A DNA stretch of 5,062 bases from an uncultured Endomicrobiia bacterium (GTDB taxonomy: Bacteria; Elusimicrobiota; Endomicrobiia; Endomicrobiales; Endomicrobiaceae). Shown here in pieces: positions 1 to 5,062 of the stretch. How positions within the stretch are numbered: the first letter of the stretch is position 1; each line of letters begins with the position of its first letter. The translations under genes and the position numbers were made by a program. Location of the stretch: positions 1 to 5,062 of the forward strand of contig CAJOOL010000099.1 of assembly GCA_905236115.1 (NCBI GenBank). The letters run 5' to 3'. The notes under the pieces were generated by a model. The model made no database searches. It had not been told where the DNA came from and saw nothing but the letters and a program-made list of their open reading frames with translations.

Positions 1-1
1 A

Positions 2-295
2 CAGCTGATAAATTACTGGGTGCAGGGAAAAACGGTTCCGTCTGCCGTTAATATGAAAAAACTGGCCGTGATATTGAAAAAAAACATAAAAGAAATTCAA
101 AAAATTTTTGTAAATAACGAGCAGAAAGACGATACACAGGAAACATCCGTCAATTCCAAAATGATATTAAGCCTGATGGAAAAACAAAATAAAATAATTG
201 AAGAAATGGATAAAAAATTTGAAACAAAAATTGAACTTTTAAGAAAAGAAATACAAAATCTCTCCGGTCAAAAAAACAATGAGCAATTGTCATAA
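2..295 (+). CDS. Cro/C1 (XRE)-type helix-turn-helix protein, 5' end cut by window edge
   Basis: The reading frame is open from the first bases to a TAA at 293-295, giving 97 visible residues. The N-terminus lies outside the window. The GTG at position 20 could serve as a start, but the frame and the similarity continue upstream of it, so I read this as a partial gene. The visible start, INYWVQGKTVPS followed by NMKKLAVILKKNIKEI, matches the second half of a lambda-repressor-like helix-turn-helix domain: recognition helix, the G-K-x-x-P turn, then the LA-x-x-L helix. After a polar linker (about residues 38-50), residues 53-90 form a highly charged helix with regularly spaced I/L/M/F residues, a probable coiled coil for oligomerisation. 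Expected role: a sequence-specific DNA-binding regulator in the cytoplasm. Its target is unknown. The domain call is from memory of the family pattern, without a profile search. Confidence 0.65.
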   Translation, partial: QLINYWVQGKTVPSAVNMKKLAVILKKNIKEIQKIFVNNEQKDDTQETSVNSKMILSLMEKQNKIIEEMDKKFETKIELLRKEIQNLSGQKNNEQLS

Positions 296-360
296 CAATC
301 TCTCATTTTCCAGACAGGCAATTTCCTGCCGATAAATTATTTCTTGATTTCATAATAATT

Positions 361-369
361 TGCTAAAAT
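361..369 (+). promoter_or_regulatory. Possible extended -10 promoter element for the porV-type gene
   Basis: The sequence TGCTAAAAT is a TGn extended -10 followed by TAAAAT, five of six matches to TATAAT. No good -35 lies at the usual 16-18 bp. TTGATT at 344-349 is closer, with a 14-bp spacer. Extended -10 promoters can work without a strong -35. Transcription starting the usual 6-8 bases downstream would begin at about 376-377, at or next to the A of the ATG. In AT-rich DNA such matches also arise by chance. Confidence 0.35.
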
Positions 370-376
370 ATAGGAT

Positions 377-1336
377 ATGAATAACTTTAAGAAATCCTTA
401 ATTTGGCCGGCTGTAGTATTTTCGGCAATTATTTTTTCAGGTTTTACAAATGCTTATGCGTTTTTATCCAAAAACGATATCGGCACCACATCGGCACAGT
501 TTTTAAAGCTCGGTATAGGTGCAAGAAGTGCCGGCCTGGGAAATGCCGTTACCAGCGTATATGCGGCAACGGACTCAATTTATTCCAACCCCGCAAACCT
601 GAGCTATATGACACAAAAAGAACTTTCGTTTTCTCATGCAGTGTGGTTTGAAGACATTAATTACGAATGGCTGGCGTTTGCTCTTCCGACGCAAAAGGCA
701 GGTGTTTTTGCCGCTGCGGTTCAATATGTATCTTACGGAAATATCGCCAGAACCGACAACACGAATGTTTCCGACGGGTCTTTTTCGCCTCTTGATATGG
801 CGGCGTATTTGTCTTATGCAAACCGTTACAGGGAAATATATTTCGGATTGAATTTAAAATATATTTATTCCAAAATTGAAAATTCCGCATCCGCAGTTGC
901 TGCGGACTTCGGTGTAAATTATGATTTTGCCGACAACAAAACTTCCATCGGTGCAGCAGTTACAAATGCCGGGACAAAAATGAAATTCAACAAAGAAGAA
1001 GAAAATCTTCCGCTTTTATTTAAGACCGGAATTTCAAGATTTTTTACGAATAACTGGCTTGTTTGTTTGGATTTGAATTTTCCCAGAGATAATGATTTTT
1101 ATTTAAATATTGGAACGGAATATTATATAGCAATTTCGGAAAATGCCGATATATGTTTAAGAGCAGGTTACGACGGAAGAAATAAAGATATTCCCGGATT
1201 TAATTGGCTTAATATCGGGTTCGGTCTGAGGTATTCGGATTACTGCTTTGATTATGCTTTTGTTCCTTACGGCGACATCGGTATGACACACAGATTTTCT
1301 TTCGGTATAAAATTCGGCAAAGAGGTAAATAAATAA
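377..1336 (+). CDS. PorV/PorQ-family outer-membrane beta-barrel protein
   Basis: This 319-residue protein has a signal peptide: MNNFKK, a hydrophobic stretch at about 8-25, and a likely signal peptidase I site after A-Y-A at residue 28. The mature protein begins with the family hallmark at about residues 38-77: FLKLGIGARSAGLGNA, then an acidic D66 and the S-N-P-A-N-L motif. Alternating aromatic and polar strands follow throughout. It ends with FVPYGDIGMTHRFSFGIKFG, closely matching the PorV C-terminal strand. PorV in Bacteroidota shuttles type IX secretion cargo, but many phyla carry PorV/PorQ homologues outside that system, and no type IX gene is seen here, so the role stays open. A TAG lies two codons upstream in frame, making the ATG at 377 the first start. 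The purine run AGGA at 372-375 is only one base from the ATG, too close for a normal ribosome binding site. The gene overlaps the next one by one base. Confidence 0.85.
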   Translation: MNNFKKSLIWPAVVFSAIIFSGFTNAYAFLSKNDIGTTSAQFLKLGIGARSAGLGNAVTSVYAATDSIYSNPANLSYMTQKELSFSHAVWFEDINYEWLAFALPTQKAGVFAAAVQYVSYGNIARTDNTNVSDGSFSPLDMAAYLSYANRYREIYFGLNLKYIYSKIENSASAVAADFGVNYDFADNKTSIGAAVTNAGTKMKFNKEEENLPLLFKTGISRFFTNNWLVCLDLNFPRDNDFYLNIGTEYYIAISENADICLRAGYDGRNKDIPGFNWLNIGFGLRYSDYCFDYAFVPYGDIGMTHRFSFGIKFGKEVNK

Positions 1337-1887
1337 TGATTATAGGTTTAACGGGATCTTATTGTTCCGGCAAAGATACGGTTGCGGAATACATAGTGAA
1401 AAAATACGGATTTAAACATTTTTCGTTATCGGACGAAATAAGGCTGTTGATGAAAGAACAAAATATAGAACCGACAAGAGAAAATTTGATAAAGTTCGGA
1501 ACGGAGCTGAGACGGGATAACGGCAACGGGGTGCTGGCAAAATCAGTTATAAAAAAATTTGAAGACAATAAAAATTACTGCATTACATCCATACGCCACA
1601 GCGAAGAAGTAAATGCTTTAAGAACGGTAAAAAATTTTGTTCTTATAAATGTTGACGCTCCGCAGGCTCTGCGTTTTGAAAGAATGCAGAAGAGAAAACG
1701 CCCGGGCGACCCGAAAACTTTGGAAAAATTTATAGAGCTTGAACAGAAAGAATCGCAGACTTCGGGTTCCGGCCAGCAGGTAGCCTTGTGCTGCAAAATG
1801 GCCGATATTGTTTTTGTCAACGATACCAACGATATAAATATTCTTCATGAAAAGATTGATAATTTGTTGAAAAGTTTGAAGATTTAA
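1336..1887 (+). CDS. P-loop kinase-like ATPase, related to dephospho-CoA kinase / UPF0200
   Basis: This 183-residue cytosolic protein starts with a beta strand and Walker A loop, GSYCSGKDT (G7 to T15, K13 the phosphate-binding lysine). PTRENLIKFGTELRR (residues 46-60) and the following G-N-G-V-L-A-K resemble the acceptor-side helices of the archaeal UPF0200 family. SIRHSEEV (85-92) occupies the place of the G-I-R-S-x-E-E motif. The basic stretch RFERMQKRKRPGDPKT (113-128) resembles a kinase lid, and ADIVFVNDT (156-164) is the typical final strand. The fold is that of small nucleotide and dephospho-CoA kinases. The substrate cannot be read from sequence, and I would not name it CoaE. Stop and start overlap as TAATG, with AGAGG at 1321-1325 giving a normal ribosome binding site inside the preceding gene, so translation is probably coupled to the barrel protein. 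No other partner in the window suggests its substrate. Confidence 0.75.
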   Translation: MIIGLTGSYCSGKDTVAEYIVKKYGFKHFSLSDEIRLLMKEQNIEPTRENLIKFGTELRRDNGNGVLAKSVIKKFEDNKNYCITSIRHSEEVNALRTVKNFVLINVDAPQALRFERMQKRKRPGDPKTLEKFIELEQKESQTSGSGQQVALCCKMADIVFVNDTNDINILHEKIDNLLKSLKI

Positions 1888-1915
1888 AATTTGAAATTTT
1901 GGAATTTTGAATTTT
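1886..1915 (+). repeat. Imperfect AT-rich hairpin in the convergent spacer, possible weak terminator
   Basis: Bases 1886-1898 can pair with 1903-1915 around a TTGG loop, giving 13 pairs in the + strand RNA including two G-U wobbles. A smaller perfect hairpin, AAAATT-TGA-AATTTT, sits inside it at 1886-1900. The element overlaps the stop codon of the kinase-like gene and lies in the 60-bp gap before the convergent end of pdxA, where a terminator is expected. The stem has almost no G-C pairs and no uridine tract follows, so a classical intrinsic terminator is not supported. The two wobble pairs become A-C mismatches in the minus-strand RNA, so any activity should favour the + strand. The rest of the gap shows nothing recognisable. 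Confidence 0.3.
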
Positions 1916-1947
1916 AATTACGGGGCACTTTGCATATTCCTTGCACA

Positions 1948-2877
1948 TTATACGGCAGCAAGGATAGCTTCAATTGTGGCTGACGGATCGGCAATATTTT
2001 TCCCCGCTATATCAAAAGCCGTTCCGTGGCCGGGGGAAGTTCTGACAAAAGGAAGACCTGCCGTAACGTTTACTATCTTTTGCGGATTTAATATTTTTAA
2101 CGGCAGCATTACTTGGTCGTGATACATCGCGACAATCAAATCATATTTGTTTTTTAAAAATTTCGCCCACGCAACATCAACGGGATAAACACCTGCAATA
2201 TCATAATTATTTTTCTTCAGCATTTGGACAGCAGGCATAATGATATTTTTTTCTTCCAAACCTAAAATGCCGTTATCGCCGGCGTGCGGATTTAATGCAC
2301 ATATCATAATTGCGGGGTCTCTTTTTATCTTTCTTTTTACGAAATCCGCCGAAAGTTTAACCGTATCAAAAATATCCTGCGTTTTTAAATTTTCGGAAAT
2401 CTTTGCTATGGGCAGATGTCTGGTAACCATAACGGAATTTATTTTACCGCATATCATCATCATACAATAATTTTTCGTTTTTGTAAGAGCCGCCAAAAAT
2501 TCGGTATGTCCGGAAAAAGGAAGCCCAGCATATTTGAAAGATTCTTTTGATACCGGTGCAGTAACAAGAGACAGTGTCTGTTTTTTCAGGCACATATCAA
2601 CGCCTTTTCTTATCGCGTCGCAGGCTATAATGCCTGAAATTTTTGACGGTCTGCCCAAGACGATTTTTTCCTTATAATCCGAAGAAAAAACAAACTCCGC
2701 CTTTTTCAAACGCAGATATTTTTCAACATCAAAATATTCATAAATTACTTTTTTATCGCCTATAACAACAGGGCTGCAAACCCTTTGAACTTTCAAAGAA
2801 TTTACAGCCTTATAAACTGTTTCCGGCCCTATGCCTGCCGGATCGCCTGTTGTTATTGCAACTTTAGGTTTGTGCAT
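1948..2877 (-). CDS. pdxA: 4-hydroxythreonine-4-phosphate dehydrogenase PdxA
   Basis: PdxA oxidises 4-phosphohydroxy-L-threonine with NAD; the product decarboxylates to 3-amino-2-oxopropyl phosphate, which PdxJ uses to build pyridoxine 5'-phosphate in the DXP-dependent vitamin B6 pathway. The 309-residue protein begins with the signature ITTGDPAGIGPE (8-19). It keeps SGHTEFLA (122-129) and the three expected metal-binding histidines: H154 in TRHLPI, H198 in NPHAGDNG, H253 in MYHDQ. Their spacing nearly equals that of E. coli H166, H211 and H266. The end, VTAGLPFVRTSPGHGTAFDI then AGKNIADPSA, is classic PdxA. It stops soon after, about 10-20 residues short of most homologues, trimming only the last helix. 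The residue after YHDQ is valine rather than the common glycine. ATG at 2877 is the only usual start after the in-frame stop upstream, and no Shine-Dalgarno sequence precedes it. It is last in the cluster, 54 bp after the SurA-like gene. Confidence 0.95.
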   Translation of the reverse strand: MHKPKVAITTGDPAGIGPETVYKAVNSLKVQRVCSPVVIGDKKVIYEYFDVEKYLRLKKAEFVFSSDYKEKIVLGRPSKISGIIACDAIRKGVDMCLKKQTLSLVTAPVSKESFKYAGLPFSGHTEFLAALTKTKNYCMMMICGKINSVMVTRHLPIAKISENLKTQDIFDTVKLSADFVKRKIKRDPAIMICALNPHAGDNGILGLEEKNIIMPAVQMLKKNNYDIAGVYPVDVAWAKFLKNKYDLIVAMYHDQVMLPLKILNPQKIVNVTAGLPFVRTSPGHGTAFDIAGKNIADPSATIEAILAAV

Positions 2878-2878
2878 T

Positions 2879-2894
2879 TTAAAAAATTTTTTAA
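2879..2894. repeat. Perfect 16-bp A/T palindrome just upstream of the pdxA start
   Basis: TTAAAAAATTTTTTAA is a perfect palindrome made only of A and T, one base upstream of the pdxA ATG on the minus strand. It fills the position where a ribosome binding site would be. It could be an A/T-rich protein-binding or bent-DNA site, or an unstructured translation enhancer. With no G-C pair and no loop bases it would be a weak RNA hairpin. The rest of the 54-bp spacer is similarly A/T-rich and holds no recognised signal. Confidence 0.4.
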
Positions 2895-2931
2895 GAACTT
2901 TTATAATTTTTTAGAATTTTAAAAATAATTT

Positions 2932-3975
2932 TTACTTATTTATTTTTATGTTTGCTTTTGCTCTCAAACCTGATACCCATTTTTCATACAGCTTCTGACC
3001 GTTCTGTCTGTATAAAACTTCCGCCAAATCATTTTTAACATCATCATAGTTAAATATGGTGCCGGCTCTGCTTTCTTTTACTCTTATAAAATGATAACCG
3101 GAATTTGTTTTTACGGGTTCTTTCGTATACTGTCCGACGGTCATACCGAATGCTTTCTGTTCCAGTCTTTTATCAAGGTCGCCCTTTACCACAAAACCCA
3201 TATCGCCTCTTCTCTGTCTCAACAAAGCATCGTCGGAATATTTCTCGGCAAGGTCTTCAAATCTTTCGCCTTTAGCCAATGCTTTTTTTACGTCGTCGGC
3301 TTTTCCCTGTGCAACTATTTTTTCCGTCTGGGTTGCATCGGCAGGACATTTAATATATATCTGGCTTATTCTTACCTGATCGGCAGACATTCTTTTAAGA
3401 AGTTTTGCCACGGAATCAAGCATTTCTTCATCTTCTTTTTTTAGTCCTAAGTTCTGTCCTTTCATTTTTAAAGAAACGTTATCGTAAAATTTTTTTATTT
3501 CTTTTTCCGTAGGTTTTTTTACGTTGTTTTTCATTTCTTTTTCTATAAGTTTTTGTGCCATCATCTGTTCTTCAATTCTTTTTTCAAATTCCGCTTGAGT
3601 TAATGACTCTTTTTCAAGCTCGTTTTTAAAAGACGCTTCATCCGGGAAACGTGATTTTACCATTCTTATTGCTTCGTCAAGTTCTCTTTTTTGAACTTTA
3701 ATTTTTTCTTTTTTTGCCTGCTGCATCAATATCATCTGATCAATCTTCTGTTCCAAAATCTGTTCTCTCAGTTCGTTTAATCTCGCATCGGACTGTTCCG
3801 ATACGGGCGTCATTACTCTATACTGCTGAACTATCGGCTCAAACAGTTTTTCAAATTCGGAACTCATTAAAGGCTCTCCGTTTACCACCGCAAGAGTTTT
3901 ATCTACCAGTTCTTCACAAAATCCTGCCGAAAACATAAACGCCGTAACAACCAAAGATAATAAAATTTTCTTCAC
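2932..3975 (-). CDS. SurA-like periplasmic foldase (SurA N-terminal domain plus one parvulin domain)
   Basis: SurA-type proteins escort unfolded outer-membrane proteins through the periplasm. This 347-residue protein has a signal peptide (MKK, hydrophobic core 4-18, cleavage near G18-C20; A-G-F-C is a poor lipobox, so probably soluble). DKTLAVVNGEPLMSSEFEKL (25-44) is the SurA N-domain opening strand. Residues 60-152 are long charged helices, including LREQILEQKIDQMILMQQAK. A parvulin domain follows at about 200-301: F239-x-x-L-A, Y246-S, GDMGFV and NSGYHFIRV. It has one such domain against two in E. coli SurA (428 residues). The usual first histidine of the parvulin core (S-H-I-L-I) is Q205 here (ISQIYIK), while the late H295 remains, so isomerase activity is doubtful. 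About 35 helical residues (165-200) separate the two domains. The start is GTG, fixed by a perfect AGGAGG nine bases upstream. It lies 36 bp after the parvulin lipoprotein gene and before pdxA. Confidence 0.88.
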   Translation of the reverse strand: MKKILLSLVVTAFMFSAGFCEELVDKTLAVVNGEPLMSSEFEKLFEPIVQQYRVMTPVSEQSDARLNELREQILEQKIDQMILMQQAKKEKIKVQKRELDEAIRMVKSRFPDEASFKNELEKESLTQAEFEKRIEEQMMAQKLIEKEMKNNVKKPTEKEIKKFYDNVSLKMKGQNLGLKKEDEEMLDSVAKLLKRMSADQVRISQIYIKCPADATQTEKIVAQGKADDVKKALAKGERFEDLAEKYSDDALLRQRRGDMGFVVKGDLDKRLEQKAFGMTVGQYTKEPVKTNSGYHFIRVKESRAGTIFNYDDVKNDLAEVLYRQNGQKLYEKWVSGLRAKANIKINK

Positions 3976-3984
3976 TTAAAAAAT

Positions 3985-3990
3985 CCTCCT
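3985..3990 (-). promoter_or_regulatory. Shine-Dalgarno site fixing the GTG start of the SurA-like gene
   Basis: The minus strand reads AGGAGG here, a full match to the anti-Shine-Dalgarno sequence, nine bases before the GTG at 3975-3973. The next codons encode the charged start and hydrophobic core of a signal peptide, so GTG is the natural start. The strong site contrasts with the pdxA start further down the same cluster, which has none. Confidence 0.8.
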
Positions 3991-4011
3991 GTCTTTTGTG
4001 TTTGTTTCTTT

Positions 4012-4935
4012 TTAGTTTGAAAAATCTTCCAATCCCGATTCATCCTGTGCAATGCCGATACCGTCGTCAAAACCTGCTCCTTTTATATTGTCCAGCTTTG
4101 CATAATCTACGGAAACGTTAAGTTTCTTTTTTGTGTCTTCAAACCATTTGTCAAGTTTTGTTTTTTCTATAACATTTTTGATTTCCGCTTTTGCCATATC
4201 TTCCGGCACTGCGGGAAGTTTCTCTTCGGAAACTTTCGTTATTATGTGCATACCGAAAGGCGTTTCTACGATTTCGGAAAGTTCACCGTCTTTCAAACCG
4301 AATACTACATCTTCAAATTCTTTTACCAGTTCGCCTCTTCTGAAAGGACCAATCATTCCGCCTCTCTGTGCGGAAACTTTATCGGTGGACATTTCCTGAG
4401 CCACTTTATCAAAAGGTTCGCCTTTTTTTATTCTGTCCAAAGCGATTTCGGCTTCTTCTTTGGTGGACACAAGAATATGTTTGGCGGTAACGGCAACGGG
4501 ATGCGTAAACTCTTCTTTATGCTGTTCGTAATAAAGGTTTATTTCAGGTTCGTTTGCGGATATCAAATTATCTTTTACTTCTTTAAGATACATTTCCAAA
4601 AGAAGGCTGTCTTCATATTCTTTCAGCTGCTGTTTCTGTTCTTTTTTGAAGTTATCTAAATTCGTTTTGAATTCTTCTCTTCTGTTAATTCCCGCTTTCT
4701 TTGCGGATTCCAAAATCAGCTTTTCTCTTACGAGCAAATCCACAAACTGCTTCTTGCCCGGCTCCGTATTAATGTATGCCTGATAAGCCGGCGGAGCAGC
4801 CATTATTCTGTCGGAAACATCTTCCACAGTCAAAACATCATTGCCGATTTTGGCGATAAAATCTTTCTTTTCTTTACAGCCTGCCAGTATTAGCACACCG
4901 CAAGAAAACAAAGCCAACAACTTAAAAACTTTCAT
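4012..4935 (-). CDS. Parvulin-type peptidyl-prolyl isomerase lipoprotein (PpiC/PrsA-like)
   Basis: This is a membrane-anchored foldase predicted to catalyse cis-trans isomerisation of prolyl bonds in exported proteins. It has 307 residues. The signal ends in a good lipobox, L-A-G-C, with Cys20 as the lipidated residue; lysine at +2 means no inner-membrane-retention aspartate by the E. coli Lol rule. FIAKIGNDVLTVEDVSDRI (26-44) is a SurA_N-like strand and helix, followed by charged helices to about 143. The parvulin domain spans about 147-237 with its core intact: AKHILVS (H153), F175-x-x-V-A, RGGMIGPFRRGELVKEFE (191-208), VFGL and FGMHIITKV (H230). The C-terminal 30 residues are acidic and glycine-rich (GFDDGIGIAQDESGLEDF), probably flexible. 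The ATG has AGGAGA five bases upstream. Alignment to SurA-type proteins is plain, but the single domain and the lipid anchor fit PrsA/PpiC-like lipoproteins better. It precedes the SurA-like gene by 36 bp. Confidence 0.9.
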   Translation of the reverse strand: MKVFKLLALFSCGVLILAGCKEKKDFIAKIGNDVLTVEDVSDRIMAAPPAYQAYINTEPGKKQFVDLLVREKLILESAKKAGINRREEFKTNLDNFKKEQKQQLKEYEDSLLLEMYLKEVKDNLISANEPEINLYYEQHKEEFTHPVAVTAKHILVSTKEEAEIALDRIKKGEPFDKVAQEMSTDKVSAQRGGMIGPFRRGELVKEFEDVVFGLKDGELSEIVETPFGMHIITKVSEEKLPAVPEDMAKAEIKNVIEKTKLDKWFEDTKKKLNVSVDYAKLDNIKGAGFDDGIGIAQDESGLEDFSN

Positions 4936-4949
4936 TTATTTCTCCTTTT

Positions 4950-5062
4950 TTAAATATCATATAATTGTATTATTTTATTAGACATCTTTACTGCTGCATT
5001 TGTTTCAGCTGCAAGCAAACTGCCGTAAACTGCTTTAAGCTGTATTAATCTGTATTAATCTG
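4950..5062 (-). CDS. Possible 3' end of an upstream gene, frame disturbed near window edge
   Basis: On the minus strand, an open frame runs from 5054 to a TAA at 4952-4950 and ends 14 bases before the ATG of the parvulin lipoprotein, ordinary operon spacing with that gene's ribosome binding site in the gap. The last residues read AVYGSLLAAETNAAVKMSN then KIIQLYDI. The alanine- and glutamate-containing, helix-like composition and the codons resemble the neighbouring genes, so I think this is a real protein tail. I do not recognise the family. Upstream in the same frame is a TAA (5057-5055) that falls inside an exact 10-bp tandem duplication, which shifts frame. The gene may therefore be broken, or the window edge may hold an assembly error. 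A chance open frame of about 34 codons in AT-rich DNA is also possible. Confidence 0.4.
5009..5062. repeat. Decamer-phased repeat ending in an exact 10-bp tandem duplication
   Basis: On the + strand, CTG recurs at 5009, 5020, 5030, 5040, 5050 and 5060, a spacing of 11 then 10 bases each. The units are CTGCAAGCAAA, CTGCCGTAAA, CTGCTTTAAG, then CTGTATTAAT twice and a final CTG at the edge. Only the last two are identical; the others share CTG and mostly TAA. The array is cut by the window end, so its length is unknown. The weak leftward periodicity may only reflect helical coding sequence, since amphipathic helices give a period near 10-11 bases. Confidence 0.5.

Noticed and set aside
315..330. 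GGCA-atttcc-TGCC hairpin as a terminator after the helix-turn-helix gene
   Set aside because: The stem is only 4 bp with no extension, it competes with an overlapping CAGG/CCTG pairing, and no uridine tract follows.
377..1336. A type IX secretion system suggested by the PorV-type protein
   Set aside because: No other type IX component is visible, and PorV/PorQ-family proteins occur widely without that system.
1948..1980. Frameshift truncating the C-terminus of PdxA
   Set aside because: Reading past the stop in all three frames gives no residues resembling the usual last PdxA helix; a naturally short end is simpler.
3091..3444. Long + strand open frame opposite the SurA-like gene
   Set aside because: It is antisense to a clear coding gene and its composition (rich in F, S, C) is that of a complementary-strand shadow. 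The same applies to the frames at 2240-2470, 3714-3938, 4133-4399 and 4246-4659.
2932..3975. SurA-like protein as a lipoprotein because of C20 after the signal core
   Set aside because: The residues before the cysteine are A-G-F, with phenylalanine at -1, which is not an acceptable lipobox.
4951..5000. A promoter for the parvulin lipoprotein gene (TATGAT and TAAAAT-like hexamers)
   Set aside because: Several A/T-rich hexamers fit a -10 but none has a convincing -35, and this stretch probably encodes the tail of the preceding gene.
1..5062. CRISPR array, insertion sequence, tRNA, rRNA or riboswitch
   Set aside because: No regular repeat-spacer pattern, transposase, terminal inverted repeats or recognisable RNA consensus was seen; spacers are too short for most of these.

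Overview
This AT-rich bacterial window reads as ordinary, densely packed Gram-negative (diderm) chromosome. It carries a PorV/PorQ-type outer-membrane barrel protein, a SurA-like periplasmic foldase and a lipobox-bearing parvulin, so an outer membrane and periplasm are implied. The protein style (PorV-type barrel without other type IX secretion genes in view, Lys/Asn/Ile-rich composition) is compatible with Elusimicrobiota, for example the Endomicrobium group. That placement is an impression from sequence style, not a demonstrated assignment.

Layout. On the + strand are the 3' part of a small Cro/C1-type helix-turn-helix protein with a coiled-coil tail (2-295), then a PorV/PorQ-family barrel (377-1336), and a P-loop kinase-like protein overlapping it by one base (1336-1887). 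A 60-bp AT-rich convergent spacer containing a long imperfect hairpin separates these from a minus-strand gene cluster. Read in its own direction, that cluster is: a probable tail of an unidentified gene (4950 to the right edge), a parvulin-type lipoprotein (4935-4012), a SurA-like foldase (3975-2932) and pdxA (2877-1948). Spacings within it are about 14, 36 and 54 bp, which suggests one operon.

Functional picture. The minus-strand cluster pairs two envelope-protein folding factors with an enzyme of pyridoxal phosphate synthesis. The surA-pdxA order is also found in Escherichia coli, so this looks like old conserved linkage rather than a new pathway. The + strand pair couples an outer-membrane protein to a small cytosolic kinase-like ATPase of unknown substrate. 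An outer-membrane barrel is a plausible type of client for the two foldases opposite, but nothing here proves that link.

I do not see mobile elements, CRISPR, tRNA or rRNA genes, or a defence or secondary-metabolite system. The observations most worth checking are the 10-bp duplication and frame disturbance at the right edge, the promoter-like element right against the porV start codon, the pdxA start that lacks a Shine-Dalgarno sequence behind a perfect A/T palindrome, the missing first parvulin histidine in the SurA-like protein, and the resemblance of the small kinase to an archaeal family.
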